DNA of 64,000 nt from Bacteroidaceae bacterium (GTDB taxonomy: Bacteria > Bacteroidota > Bacteroidia > Bacteroidales > Bacteroidaceae): positions 33,780 through 97,779 of the forward strand of contig JAEEGS010000038.1 in the NCBI GenBank assembly GCA_016280445.1, written 5' to 3'. The notes below the pieces were generated by a model. The model was not told the origin of the DNA and searched no databases. It saw only the letters and a program-made list of their open reading frames with translations. Position 1 is the stretch's first letter; each line of letters opens with the position of its first letter. The position numbers and the translations under genes are program-made. Positions 55,063 through 63,479 of the stretch are shown in pieces.

Positions 55063-55071
55063 CGGAAAAAT

Positions 55072-55171
55072 GAAGAATTGAAGAATTGAAGAATTGAAAA
55101 ATTGAAATATGGGGTGAAAAAACAGGTTATATTATAACTTCAATTCTTCAATTCTTCAATTCTTCAATTCT
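55072..55171. repeat. Inverted pair of 8-base GAAGAATT arrays between divergent genes
   Basis: Tandem GAAGAATT units (55072-55107) are mirrored by TTCAATTC units (55138-55171), giving an arm match of roughly 27 bases. They cover both -33 regions of the divergent promoters of the glycosyltransferase pair and hflX. A shorter version of the same motif recurs at 60019-60086. Confidence 0.85.
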
Positions 55172-55177
55172 TTTTCC

Positions 55178-55185
55178 TACCTTTG
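55178..55185 (+). promoter_or_regulatory. -7 box TACCTTTG for hflX
   Basis: An exact box 20 bases before the hflX start. The -33 position lies within the repeat array. Confidence 0.6.
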
Positions 55186-55204
55186 CAACCAAAACAGAAA
55201 AATA

Positions 55205-56479
55205 ATGAAAGAGTTTGTCATTACGGAGACGAAGGTGGAGACGGCTGTGGTGGTGGGTCTCATCACACCGCAGCAGAATGAGCGGAAGACAACGGAGTAT
55301 CTGAATGAACTGGAGTTTCTGGCCGACACGGCGGGGGCGAAAGTGGTGAAGCGGTTCACACAGCGGGTGAACGGTCCCAGCAGCGTGACCTATATTGGTA
55401 GCGGAAAGTTGGAGGAGATTGCGGATTTCATCAAACGGAAAGAGGATGAGGAAGACCCTGTGGGTATGGTGATTTTCGACGATGAACTGTCAGCCAAGCA
55501 GATACGGAACATCGAGAAGGTGCTGCAGGTGAAGATTCTGGACCGGACGAGTCTGATTTTGGACATTTTTGCCATGCGCGCCCAGACCGCAGCGGCCAAG
55601 ACGCAGGTGGAACTGGCGCAATACCGCTATATGTTGCCACGACTGACAAGGCTGTGGACACACTTGGAACGTCAGCGAGGCGGTAGCGTGGGACTTCGAG
55701 GTCCAGGTGAGACGCAGTTGGAGATGGACCAACGCATCATCCGCCACCGCATCTCGCTCTTGAAGCAGCGGCTGGTGGAGATTGACCAACAGAAGACGAC
55801 GCAGCGGAAGAACCGAGGACGGCTCATCCGTGTGGCACTGGTGGGCTATACGAATGTGGGGAAGTCGACGCTGATGAACCTGCTCTCGAAGAGCGACATC
55901 TTCGCGGAGAACAAGTTGTTTGCCACGCTGGACACGACGGTGAGGAAGGTGATTATCGAGAACTTGCCTTTCCTGCTGTCGGATACGGTGGGTTTCATCC
56001 GTAAATTGCCGACAGACCTGGTGGAGTCGTTCAAGAGCACACTGGACGAGGTGAGGGAGGCGGACTTGCTGCTGCACGTGGTGGACATCAGCCATCCCGA
56101 CTTCGAGGAACAGATACAGGTGGTGGAGAAGACGCTGGGAGAATTGGGCTGCGCGGAGAAGCCGCAGATGATTGTGTTCAACAAGATTGACGCCTACACA
56201 TGGGTGGAGAAGGAGGCGGACGACTTGACGCCCCGCACGAGGGAGAACATCCCGCTGGAGGAGATGATGCGCACCTGGATGGCGAAACTGAATCCCGAGG
56301 ACAAGCCATCGACGCCAGACAACAGGCTGGGCTGCTTCTTCATCTCGGCTGCCCAACGCCTGCACATTGATGAGTTCAGGGAACTGCTGTACAAGAAGGT
56401 GCGTGAACTGCATGTGCAGAAGTACCCCTACAATGACTTTCTGTATGACAACTACGACACAAACGGAGAAATCAAATAG
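55205..56479 (+). CDS. hflX: GTPase HflX
   Basis: A ribosome-associated GTPase that splits stalled 70S ribosomes under stress. The 424 residues hold the N-terminal HflX domain (FTQRVNGPSSVTYIGSGKLEEIADFI; LRGPGETQLEMDQRIIRHRISLLKQRL), G1 ALVGYTNVGKSTLMNLL, switch LFATLDTTVRK, G3 LSDTVGFIRKLP and G4 FNKIDAY. It is followed 3 bases later by the DUF4954 gene. Confidence 0.96.
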   Translation: MKEFVITETKVETAVVVGLITPQQNERKTTEYLNELEFLADTAGAKVVKRFTQRVNGPSSVTYIGSGKLEEIADFIKRKEDEEDPVGMVIFDDELSAKQIRNIEKVLQVKILDRTSLILDIFAMRAQTAAAKTQVELAQYRYMLPRLTRLWTHLERQRGGSVGLRGPGETQLEMDQRIIRHRISLLKQRLVEIDQQKTTQRKNRGRLIRVALVGYTNVGKSTLMNLLSKSDIFAENKLFATLDTTVRKVIIENLPFLLSDTVGFIRKLPTDLVESFKSTLDEVREADLLLHVVDISHPDFEEQIQVVEKTLGELGCAEKPQMIVFNKIDAYTWVEKEADDLTPRTRENIPLEEMMRTWMAKLNPEDKPSTPDNRLGCFFISAAQRLHIDEFRELLYKKVRELHVQKYPYNDFLYDNYDTNGEIK

Positions 56480-56481
56480 CC

Positions 56482-58272
56482 ATGAGAGAATTAACGGTAA
56501 ACGAAATCGCTCAGTTGGAAGAGCGTGGATGTTGGGCTGAAGACTGGTCGGACATCCTGGTGGACGAGGCTTTCATGCCCTCGCAAATGGAAAATGTGCT
56601 GCTCTACGGACATGTGGAAGTGGGCAGCCTCAGTGGTTCGGTGGAACTGGAAGAGGGCTTCCGCCGCCTGTGCTGTGTGCGGAACGCCACGCTGAGGAAT
56701 GTCATCATCGGCGACGGCTGTCTGGTGGAGAATGTACGCGGTTACATCTCCAACACACAGATTGGCGACCGCTGCTATGTGGCCAACGTCGGCATCATCA
56801 CGAATCAGGAGGGCAACACGTTCGGCAACGGTACGGAGGTGTCGGTGCTGAACGAGGGCGGCGATGCCAACATCGTCATCTTTGAGGGACTGACGGCTCA
56901 GTTGGCATGGCTGATGGTGAACTTCCCTGAGGTGAAGAAGTTTGCGATGGAGGTGCCACCCACTGAGGAGGCGCTTGCCCCTCGAGGTATGGGCGGCTCA
57001 ATCGGTGCTGGCAGCCGCGTGGTAGGAGTGAAGGAGATGAATAATGTGAAGATAGGCGAGGGGTGTGAGGTGCAAGGAAGTTGCAAACTGACGAACTGCA
57101 CCATCATGAGCACGGAGAATGCTGGTACGCTCATCGGTTCGGATGTCATCATCGAGGACAGTATCGTGGCGGCTGGAGCGAGTGTCATCGACGGCGCCAA
57201 GGTGTACAGTTGCTTTGTGGGTGAGTCGGTTCACATCGGCAAAGGCTTTTCGGCAGAGGCGAGTGTGTTCTTTGCCAACAGTTATATGGACAACGGAGAA
57301 TCGTGTGCCGCGTTCTGTGGCCCGTTTGCCACCAGCCACCACAAGAGCACGTTGTTGATTGGCGGCGCTTTCTCGTTCTACAATGCCGGTTCGGGCACGA
57401 ACCAGAGCAACCACGCCTACAAGATGGGCCCCATCCACTGGGGTACGCTGGACAGGGGCAGCAAGACGGCATCGGGCAGCCACATCCTCTGGCCGGCTCA
57501 CATCGGCTCGTTCTCGATGGTGATGGGCAAGGTGCAGAACCATCCGCAGGTGCAGAAACTACCCTTCAGTTACGTCATTGCCGAAGGTCGGGACACGTGG
57601 GTGGTGCCGGGCATCAACATCCGCACGGTGGGTACATGGCGCGACATCAACAAGTGGCCTAAGCGTGACGCGCGGCCGCTGGATTCGCGCAACGACATCA
57701 TCAACTTCGCTTTCCCGAACCCCTACATCGTGCAGTCGGTGATGGACGGAAAGGGTGTGCTGGAAGACCTTGTGAAGAAGAACCCGGAGGGGACGGAAGT
57801 GTATGAGTATCGTGGCTGCAAAATCAAGCGGGCAGCGCTGCTGAAAGGTATCCAGTATTATGATTTGGTGCTGAAGTTGTTCCTCTATCGTTGTTTCCAG
57901 AACAACACGGTGGAAACGGACGAGGCTATCGGTGGAAGATGGGTGGACATGATGGGTCTGCTCGCCCCGAAGAGCGAACTGGACAGCGTGGTAAAGGATA
58001 TCGCCAATGGCACCATCCGTACGGTGGATGAACTGAAGGGGATTCTCCTGCAGATTCATCAGAACTACAAGCAGTATGAACAGGCTTACGCGAACTTTGT
58101 GATGCAGGCCTGTGGCGGCAACCTCTTCATTGACCGCGACCGTTGGATGCAGGAGGCAGAAGAGGCTAACGCATTGTGGCTCAAGATGGTGAAGGATGAT
58201 GCTGAAAAGGAGTTCCAGATGGGAGATGTGGATCCCGAACAACTCCGCGACTTCATCGGAACAATCAAATGA
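56482..58272 (+). CDS. DUF4954 left-handed beta-helix protein
   Basis: A 596-residue soluble protein. Residues about 55-260 consist of short hexad-like turns (NVIIGDGCLVENV, NTQIGDRCYVANVG, TLIGSDVIIEDSIVAAGASVIDGAKV) typical of left-handed beta-helix acyl or nucleotidyl transferases. Then SSEGCAAFCGPFATSHHKSTLLIGG-type segments and a helical C-terminal 180 residues belong to DUF4954, a Bacteroidetes-specific family. Enzymatic role is unproven; a sugar-nucleotide acyl transferase is possible. It probably shares the hflX transcript and ends at the terminator 58287-58307. Confidence 0.88.
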   Translation: MRELTVNEIAQLEERGCWAEDWSDILVDEAFMPSQMENVLLYGHVEVGSLSGSVELEEGFRRLCCVRNATLRNVIIGDGCLVENVRGYISNTQIGDRCYVANVGIITNQEGNTFGNGTEVSVLNEGGDANIVIFEGLTAQLAWLMVNFPEVKKFAMEVPPTEEALAPRGMGGSIGAGSRVVGVKEMNNVKIGEGCEVQGSCKLTNCTIMSTENAGTLIGSDVIIEDSIVAAGASVIDGAKVYSCFVGESVHIGKGFSAEASVFFANSYMDNGESCAAFCGPFATSHHKSTLLIGGAFSFYNAGSGTNQSNHAYKMGPIHWGTLDRGSKTASGSHILWPAHIGSFSMVMGKVQNHPQVQKLPFSYVIAEGRDTWVVPGINIRTVGTWRDINKWPKRDARPLDSRNDIINFAFPNPYIVQSVMDGKGVLEDLVKKNPEGTEVYEYRGCKIKRAALLKGIQYYDLVLKLFLYRCFQNNTVETDEAIGGRWVDMMGLLAPKSELDSVVKDIANGTIRTVDELKGILLQIHQNYKQYEQAYANFVMQACGGNLFIDRDRWMQEAEEANALWLKMVKDDAEKEFQMGDVDPEQLRDFIGTIK

Positions 58273-58280
58273 GACGAAAC

Positions 58281-58310
58281 AAAAAAGGCGACGCTGTTGG
58301 CGTCGCCCTT
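58281..58310. terminator. Terminator after the DUF4954 gene
   Basis: GGCGACGC (58287-58294) and GCGTCGCC (58300-58307) form an 8-bp stem with a 5-base loop, flanked by A6 and T-rich runs. It can serve both directions for the convergent DUF4954 and pyrH genes. Confidence 0.85.
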
Positions 58311-58447
58311 TTTGTTGTATGAAAATGTAATTTATGGAACTTCTGAGATTTTAAACAACGAATTTTACGAATGAAACCAATAAACGAACTATGCAGACAG
58401 AGATGTATGACACGAATGCACCTTCTGTGCAACGAATGTAACGAATA

Positions 58448-58516
58448 CCATCCGGGTAGCATTAGTGCCATTCGTCGCCGCTTGCGGCTTCGACCCATAG
58501 ATTCCTGTCCGGATGG
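58448..58516. repeat. Intergenic copy of the CCGGATGG element
   Basis: CCATCCGG (58448-58455) and CCGGATGG (58509-58516) form 8-base inverted ends. The middle holds GCCGCTTGCGGC. It lies in the 305-base gap between DUF4954 and pyrH. The rest of that gap is a terminator and loose ACGAAT repeats. Confidence 0.6.
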
Positions 58517-58577
58517 CAAAATTAGTATGATTCGAGATATTCGTTGTTAAAACTCAACATCCAGAATATTCATTGTT

Positions 58578-59288
58578 TTAGTTGTGCACCAAAGTGCCAA
58601 TCTCTTCCCCTTCCATCACTTTTTTCAGGTTGCCGAGGATGTCCATGTTGAACACATAGATGGGCAGGTTGTTCTGCATGCACATGGCGGTGGCAGTGAT
58701 GTCCATGACTTTCAGGCCTTGGGCAATCACGTCAGCATAGGTGATGTCGTGGTACTTGGTGGCTGTCGGGTCTTTCTCGGGGTCGGCGGTATAGACGCCG
58801 TCCACACGGGTGCCTTTCAGCATGACGTCGGCCTCAATCTCGATGCCCCGAAGGGAAGAACCCGTGTCGGTGGTGAAGTAGGGAGAGCCTGTGCCGGCAC
58901 TCATGATGACCACTTCGCCTGCCTCCATGGCCTCGATGGCCTTCCACTTGCTGTAGAACTCGCCGATGGGTTCCATGCGGATAGCAGTGAGCACACGGTT
59001 CTTCTGACCAATCGCACCCAGTGCGCTGGAGAGAGCCAAAGAGTTGATGACGGTGGCGCACATGCCCATTTGGTCGCCCTTCACACGGTCGAAGCCCTTG
59101 CCCGCACCACTCAGTCCACGGAAGATGTTGCCGCCTCCGATGACAATGCCAATCTGTACCCCCATCTCTGCTATCTCCTTAATCTGCTGAGCATACTGGT
59201 TCAACCGTTCCACGTTAATGCCCTGCTTCTGTTCTCCTGCCAAACTCTCACCCGAGAGTTTCAGCAATATACGCTTGAATTTTGCCAT
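58578..59288 (-). CDS. pyrH: UMP kinase
   Basis: Phosphorylates UMP to UDP. The 236 residues start at 59288 (MAKFKRILLKLSGESLAG); the open frame to 59447 crosses the promoter. Motifs are KLSGESL, GIVIGGGNIFRG, MGMCATVINSLAL and SAGTGSPYFTTDT. A hexameric bacterial type. It is divergent from pyrE, with a symmetrical promoter pair between them. Confidence 0.96.
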   Translation of the reverse strand: MAKFKRILLKLSGESLAGEQKQGINVERLNQYAQQIKEIAEMGVQIGIVIGGGNIFRGLSGAGKGFDRVKGDQMGMCATVINSLALSSALGAIGQKNRVLTAIRMEPIGEFYSKWKAIEAMEAGEVVIMSAGTGSPYFTTDTGSSLRGIEIEADVMLKGTRVDGVYTADPEKDPTATKYHDITYADVIAQGLKVMDITATAMCMQNNLPIYVFNMDILGNLKKVMEGEEIGTLVHN

Positions 59289-59315
59289 AAAATGAAGTAT
59301 TTTTAGTTTTCTGTG

Positions 59316-59347
59316 TGCAAAGGTACGTTTTTTTTTGTACCTTTGCA
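59316..59347. promoter_or_regulatory. Mirror-image divergent promoters of pyrH and pyrE
   Basis: TGCAAAGGTAC (59316-59326) and GTACCTTTGCA (59337-59347) are perfect inverted repeats around a T10 spacer. Each arm holds an outward TACCTTTG -7 box, 59318-59325 for pyrH (minus) and 59338-59345 for pyrE (plus). Confidence 0.8.
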
Positions 59348-59376
59348 ACAAACTAAGAACTAAAACATAAATGATT

Positions 59377-60009
59377 ATGAAGACATTGGAGAAAATCTTT
59401 GCAGGGAAACTGCTGAACATCAAGGCCATTAAATTGCAGCCAGACAACCCATTTACTTGGGCAAGCGGATGGAAGTCACCCTTCTATTGTGACAACCGTA
59501 AAACACTGAGTTATCCTGATTTGCGCAACTTCGTGAAGTTGGAGATTTGCCGCATCATTGAGGAGAACTTTCAGCAGGTGGATGCCATTGCCGGTGTGGC
59601 AACGGGTGCCATCCCACAGGGTGCACTGGTGGCTGACGCGCTGTACAAGCCATTTGTGTATGTGCGCAGCAAACCCAAGGATCACGGACTGGAGAACCTC
59701 ATCGAAGGTGAATTGAAGCCAGGCATGAAGGTGGTGGTGATTGAAGACCTCATCTCGACTGGCGGTTCGTCGCTGAAGGCTGTGGAGGCCATCCGCAACA
59801 ATGGCTGTGAGGTGATTGGCATGGTGGCCAGTTACACCTACGGCTTCGACGTGGCCAAGAAAGCCTTTGACGATGCCAAGGTGAAACTCATCACGTTGAC
59901 CAACTACGAGGCTGTGCTGGATGTGGCGCTGAAGACTGGCTACATCACGGAGGACCAGGTTCCTGTGCTGAACGAGTGGAGAAAGAATCCGAGTAATTGG
60001 AAAAATTGA
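59377..60009 (+). CDS. pyrE: Orotate phosphoribosyltransferase
   Basis: Joins orotate to PRPP in pyrimidine synthesis. The 210 residues (212 if the first ATG at 59371 is used) contain FTWASGWKSPFYCDNRKTLS, AGVATGAIPQGALVADAL, RSKPKDHG and the PRPP loop VVVIEDLISTGGSSL. It is divergent from pyrH, so both pyrimidine genes share one control region. Confidence 0.96.
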   Translation: MKTLEKIFAGKLLNIKAIKLQPDNPFTWASGWKSPFYCDNRKTLSYPDLRNFVKLEICRIIEENFQQVDAIAGVATGAIPQGALVADALYKPFVYVRSKPKDHGLENLIEGELKPGMKVVVIEDLISTGGSSLKAVEAIRNNGCEVIGMVASYTYGFDVAKKAFDDAKVKLITLTNYEAVLDVALKTGYITEDQVPVLNEWRKNPSNWKN

Positions 60010-60018
60010 AAAATTCAG

Positions 60019-60086
60019 GAATTGAAAAATTGAAGTTCTTTCCCAACAAACCGGATGGCAACTTCAATTTTTCAATCTTTCAATTC
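60019..60086. repeat. Inverted AATTGAA repeat around a CCGGATGGCAACT core
   Basis: GAATTGAAAAATTGAAG (60019-60035) faces CTTCAATTTTTCAAT (60062-60076), with CCGGATGGCAACT at 60051-60063. This combines the two repeat motifs seen elsewhere in the window. It fills the pyrE-to-SRPBCC gap. Confidence 0.7.
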
Positions 60087-60102
60087 TTAAATTCTTAAGA
60101 AC

Positions 60103-60567
60103 GTGGCAAAATACGAAAGTCAAATCAAGCAAGTTCCTTACACGCAGCATTCAGTCTATGCTAAAATCTCTGATTTGACGAACCTCGCGGTGATTAAGGA
60201 ACGATTCGATGACCCGAACGTGCAGGCTAAGATTCCTGCCGACAAGGTGGAAGAAGTGAAGAGGGCGATTGAACAAATGGAGTTCACGGCTGACACGCTG
60301 ACGGCTCCTGCTGGCCCTATCGGCGGCAACATCTCGGTGGAAATTGTGGAAAGGCAGCCGGATAAGTGCGTCAAGTTTGCTTCGGTTAAATCGCCTGTCA
60401 ATTTCAAGGTGTGGATTCAGGTGCTCCCCATCAATGAGACAACCAGCAAGATGAAGGTGACGATTGATGCCGACCTCAACTTCTTCATGAAGCAGATGCT
60501 GGACGCTCATCTGCAAAAAGGGGTGGATAAGTTTGCGGATATGCTGGCAATGATACCGTATGAATGA
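60103..60567 (+). CDS. SRPBCC-superfamily-like protein
   Basis: A 154-residue soluble protein with a GTG start (GTGGCAAAATACG), probably a Bet v1/polyketide cyclase-type helix-grip fold: MAKYESQIKQVPYTQHSVYAKISDLTNL at the start, alternating strands such as VSVEIVERQPDKCVKFASV and KVWIQVLPINE, and a long C-terminal helix. Ligand unknown. It overlaps argH by 4 bases (ATGATGG), so the pair is co-translated. Confidence 0.75.
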   Translation: MAKYESQIKQVPYTQHSVYAKISDLTNLAVIKERFDDPNVQAKIPADKVEEVKRAIEQMEFTADTLTAPAGPIGGNISVEIVERQPDKCVKFASVKSPVNFKVWIQVLPINETTSKMKVTIDADLNFFMKQMLDAHLQKGVDKFADMLAMIPYE

Positions 60568-61904
60568 TGGAAAAACTATGGACTAAAAACGTCGCAATGA
60601 CGGAAGAGATTGAGAAGTTCACCGTGGGCAGAGACCGCGAGATGGACTTGTATCTGGCTAAGTATGATGTGCTTGGCTCAATGGCGCATATCACGATGTT
60701 ACAGTCGATTGACTTGCTGACGGCAGATGAGTTGAAGGTGCTCCTGAAGGAGTTAAAAGCCATCTACAAGCAGGCTGAGAAGGGTGAGTTTGTGATTGAA
60801 GAAGGGGTGGAAGACGTGCACTCGCAGGTGGAGATGCTGTTGACCAGGAAACTGGGCGACATCGGCAAGAAGATTCACTCGGGCAGAAGCCGAAACGACC
60901 AGGTGCTGGTGGACTTGAAACTCTTTATCCGTGACCAAATCAAAGAGATAGCAGGATTGGTGAAGAACCTCTTCGACGAACTCATTGTGCAGTCGGAGCG
61001 TTACAAGAACGTGCTCATGCCAGGCTACACCCACCTGCAAGTGGCGATGCCCAGTTCGTTCGGCTTGTGGTTTGGTGCCTACGCCGAAGGACTCGTGGAC
61101 GACATGCAATATCTGCAAGCAGCATGGAAAATCACCAACCGCAATCCGCTGGGTTCTGCTGCGGGATATGGCAGTTCGTTTCCGCTCAACCGTCAGATGA
61201 CCACAGACCTCTTGGGCTTCGACTCCATGGACTATAACGTGGTGTATGCGCAGATGGGACGTGGCAAGACAGAGCGAAACGTGGCGTTCTCAATGGCAAG
61301 CATCGCTGGCACGCTGGCAAAGCTGGCATTCGACGCCTGCATGTTCAACTCGCAGAACTTCGGCTTCGTGAAACTCCCAGCCGACTGCACCACAGGTTCC
61401 AGCATCATGCCGCACAAGAAGAACCCCGACGTGTTTGAGTTGACCCGTGCAAAATGCAACAAGCTCCAGTCGCTGCCCGTCACCGTGACGATGATCATGA
61501 ATAATCTTCCCGTGGGCTACTTCCGCGACCTACAAATCATCAAGGAGGTGTTCCTCCCTGCCTTTGACGAACTGAAAGACTGCCTGCAGATGGCGGCATA
61601 CATCATCAATAAGATGGAGGTGAATGAGCATATTCTTGACAACCCCATCTATGACCCGATGTTCTCCGTGGAAGAGGTGAACCGCTTGGCACGAGAAGGC
61701 ATGCCTTTCCGCGACGCCTACAAGAAAGTGGGACTTGACATTGAGGCAGGCAACTTCACCCCCAACAAAGACATCCACCACACTCACGAAGGTTCCATCG
61801 GCAACCTCTGCAACGACAAGATTCAAGCCCTCATGGCCGACGTGGTGAGCGGCTTCAAGTTCGAGAAGATGGAAGAGGCTGTGAAGAAATTGTTAAACAA
61901 CTGA
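60564..61904 (+). CDS. argH: Argininosuccinate lyase
   Basis: Splits argininosuccinate to arginine and fumarate. The 446 residues include DVHSQVEMLLTRKLG, KKIHSGRSRNDQVLVDLKLF, PGYTHLQVAMPSSFGLW and the fumarase-superfamily signature GSSIMPHKKNPDVFEL. ATG at 60564 or 60567. The rest of the arginine pathway is outside the window. The following 291 bases hold no recognised gene. Confidence 0.96.
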   Translation: MMEKLWTKNVAMTEEIEKFTVGRDREMDLYLAKYDVLGSMAHITMLQSIDLLTADELKVLLKELKAIYKQAEKGEFVIEEGVEDVHSQVEMLLTRKLGDIGKKIHSGRSRNDQVLVDLKLFIRDQIKEIAGLVKNLFDELIVQSERYKNVLMPGYTHLQVAMPSSFGLWFGAYAEGLVDDMQYLQAAWKITNRNPLGSAAGYGSSFPLNRQMTTDLLGFDSMDYNVVYAQMGRGKTERNVAFSMASIAGTLAKLAFDACMFNSQNFGFVKLPADCTTGSSIMPHKKNPDVFELTRAKCNKLQSLPVTVTMIMNNLPVGYFRDLQIIKEVFLPAFDELKDCLQMAAYIINKMEVNEHILDNPIYDPMFSVEEVNRLAREGMPFRDAYKKVGLDIEAGNFTPNKDIHHTHEGSIGNLCNDKIQALMADVVSGFKFEKMEEAVKKLLNN

Positions 61905-62195
61905 TTGAAATGAACTGATAGACATAACAACATAAAGAAGCGTTGACTTTTTGATTCTTGATTCAGAAATTTCGCCAAAAATAAACGTCCAAGATGATAA
62001 AGGTTGATGCTCGCGTTTTGGCGTGGGCTGATACTTTATCTGGACGAACGGCGTTTGGCGATGCCTCTGAATCGGATAGGGAATCAGACTCGCGCCATCT
62101 TTGTGCCCTGCGGTTAAGAAGATTTAACGCCCGGCAGCGTCATATTTCCGCGAAAACATCGTATATAATAATAAAAAGGTAACGCTTAATTAAAG

Positions 62196-63476
62196 ATGAA
62201 TATGAACAAGAAAAACATCATCACCATCCTGTTCTCCCTCGTCGCAATGGCGGGGCAGGCACAAATCAAATGCCACGTCATCGGGACTGTTGCCGACGGT
62301 GTGGAGCGCCAGACTTTCTACGTCGCACAGCAAGGTACAACAGACAATGATGATGCGAAATGGACGGAGGTAAACGTCAAGGACGGCCATTTCACCCTCG
62401 ACATTGTAGCCGACACGACGGAAATGTACGAGATTATAGAAGACCGTTGGCAGGGCGGACATTTCGCTCTATTCCTGGTGGAGAACGACACGGTGCGCAT
62501 AACTATCACGCCCGAGGATGATGATGCACGTCTGGAAGTTGCCTCTGGAGGATCCGAGCAAGAGAAGTGGCTGACGATGCAGCGTATGTCCAAAGAACTT
62601 TTCGGGCAAGAGGCAAAGGTGATAGAGTGCAAACTCGACTCCCTGTATGATGAAGACTGCGTCTATTCCGAGGCGTATAGACGCTTGATGGAGGAGCGCG
62701 ATACGTATGACCGTGCTAATCCCGACCACGTCCACGCCCTTGAAACCATCTACGCTCGAATGAACTCTATGAAACTCGACAAGAGTGCCTATTCGCCCGA
62801 GGCCCGCAATTTGATGCTGGCGGATGACTCACTCCATGCACAGGTTGACGCTTGGACGAAAGCCTACAAAGCCGACCATCCGATGCTCTACGGTTTGCTC
62901 TACTTGGAGGCGAGAATGCTCTATGCATACGATGACGTCAACGAGGTGCAGCCTTATCTTGACGAATACCACCAGCTATATGAAAACCTCTTTCCAGAAC
63001 ATCCTGTTCACCAGCGCATTGCCTTGAAAGAACGTGGGCTTCGCCTGCAACCTGGACAGCCATACTTCGACGATTACGAAGCTGCAACTGCCGACGGAGA
63101 GACTGTCAGCGTCGGCTCACTCTATCGTGGAAGGGTAGCCATCATCAATATGTGGGGTTCTTGGTGTGGCCCGTGTCGTGCCCATGCCAAGGCACTCATT
63201 CCCATCTATGAAAAATACCACGATGCAGGACTGACTGTCGTAGCCATTGCCCGTGAGTGGGACATGGACTCCTTCCGCCGTGCCATGGAGCGCGACCAGT
63301 ATCCGTGGACCAGCCTCGTGGACTACCAAGACCGCTACGGTGTATGGGAGAAACATGCCAACAAGAACGGCTCTGGCAAAATCCTGCTCATCGACCGCGA
63401 CGGCACCATTCTTTCCACCTCCACCGATGCCGAGGAATTGGAGCCGCTCATCAAGAAAGCACTAAATATTGAATAA
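62196..63476 (+). CDS. TlpA-like thiol-disulfide oxidoreductase
   Basis: A 426-residue exported protein. Signal peptide to about MAGQAQ, a DUF4369-like beta domain (about 25-110), a helical middle (about 120-290) and a C-terminal thioredoxin fold with the active site WGSWCGPCRAH. The strand after the active site usually carries a cis-Pro before the LID; here it reads NGSGKILLIDRDG with no Pro. This may change redox behaviour, or the protein may be a disulphide binder. The start (MNMNKKNII) may be either Met. A second, broken copy follows after 3 bases. Confidence 0.88.
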   Translation: MNMNKKNIITILFSLVAMAGQAQIKCHVIGTVADGVERQTFYVAQQGTTDNDDAKWTEVNVKDGHFTLDIVADTTEMYEIIEDRWQGGHFALFLVENDTVRITITPEDDDARLEVASGGSEQEKWLTMQRMSKELFGQEAKVIECKLDSLYDEDCVYSEAYRRLMEERDTYDRANPDHVHALETIYARMNSMKLDKSAYSPEARNLMLADDSLHAQVDAWTKAYKADHPMLYGLLYLEARMLYAYDDVNEVQPYLDEYHQLYENLFPEHPVHQRIALKERGLRLQPGQPYFDDYEAATADGETVSVGSLYRGRVAIINMWGSWCGPCRAHAKALIPIYEKYHDAGLTVVAIAREWDMDSFRRAMERDQYPWTSLVDYQDRYGVWEKHANKNGSGKILLIDRDGTILSTSTDAEELEPLIKKALNIE

Positions 63477-63479
63477 AAT

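Noticed and set aside
58265..58519. 84-codon minus-strand open frame
   Set aside because: It overlaps a terminator and repeat copies; the translation is low-complexity and Arg-rich.
61905..62195. Small gene or RNA between argH and the TlpA-like gene
   Set aside because: A 62-codon open frame has no family or secretory character, and no tRNA or structured RNA was recognised. A CATCTTTG near 62096 misses the -7 consensus by one base.
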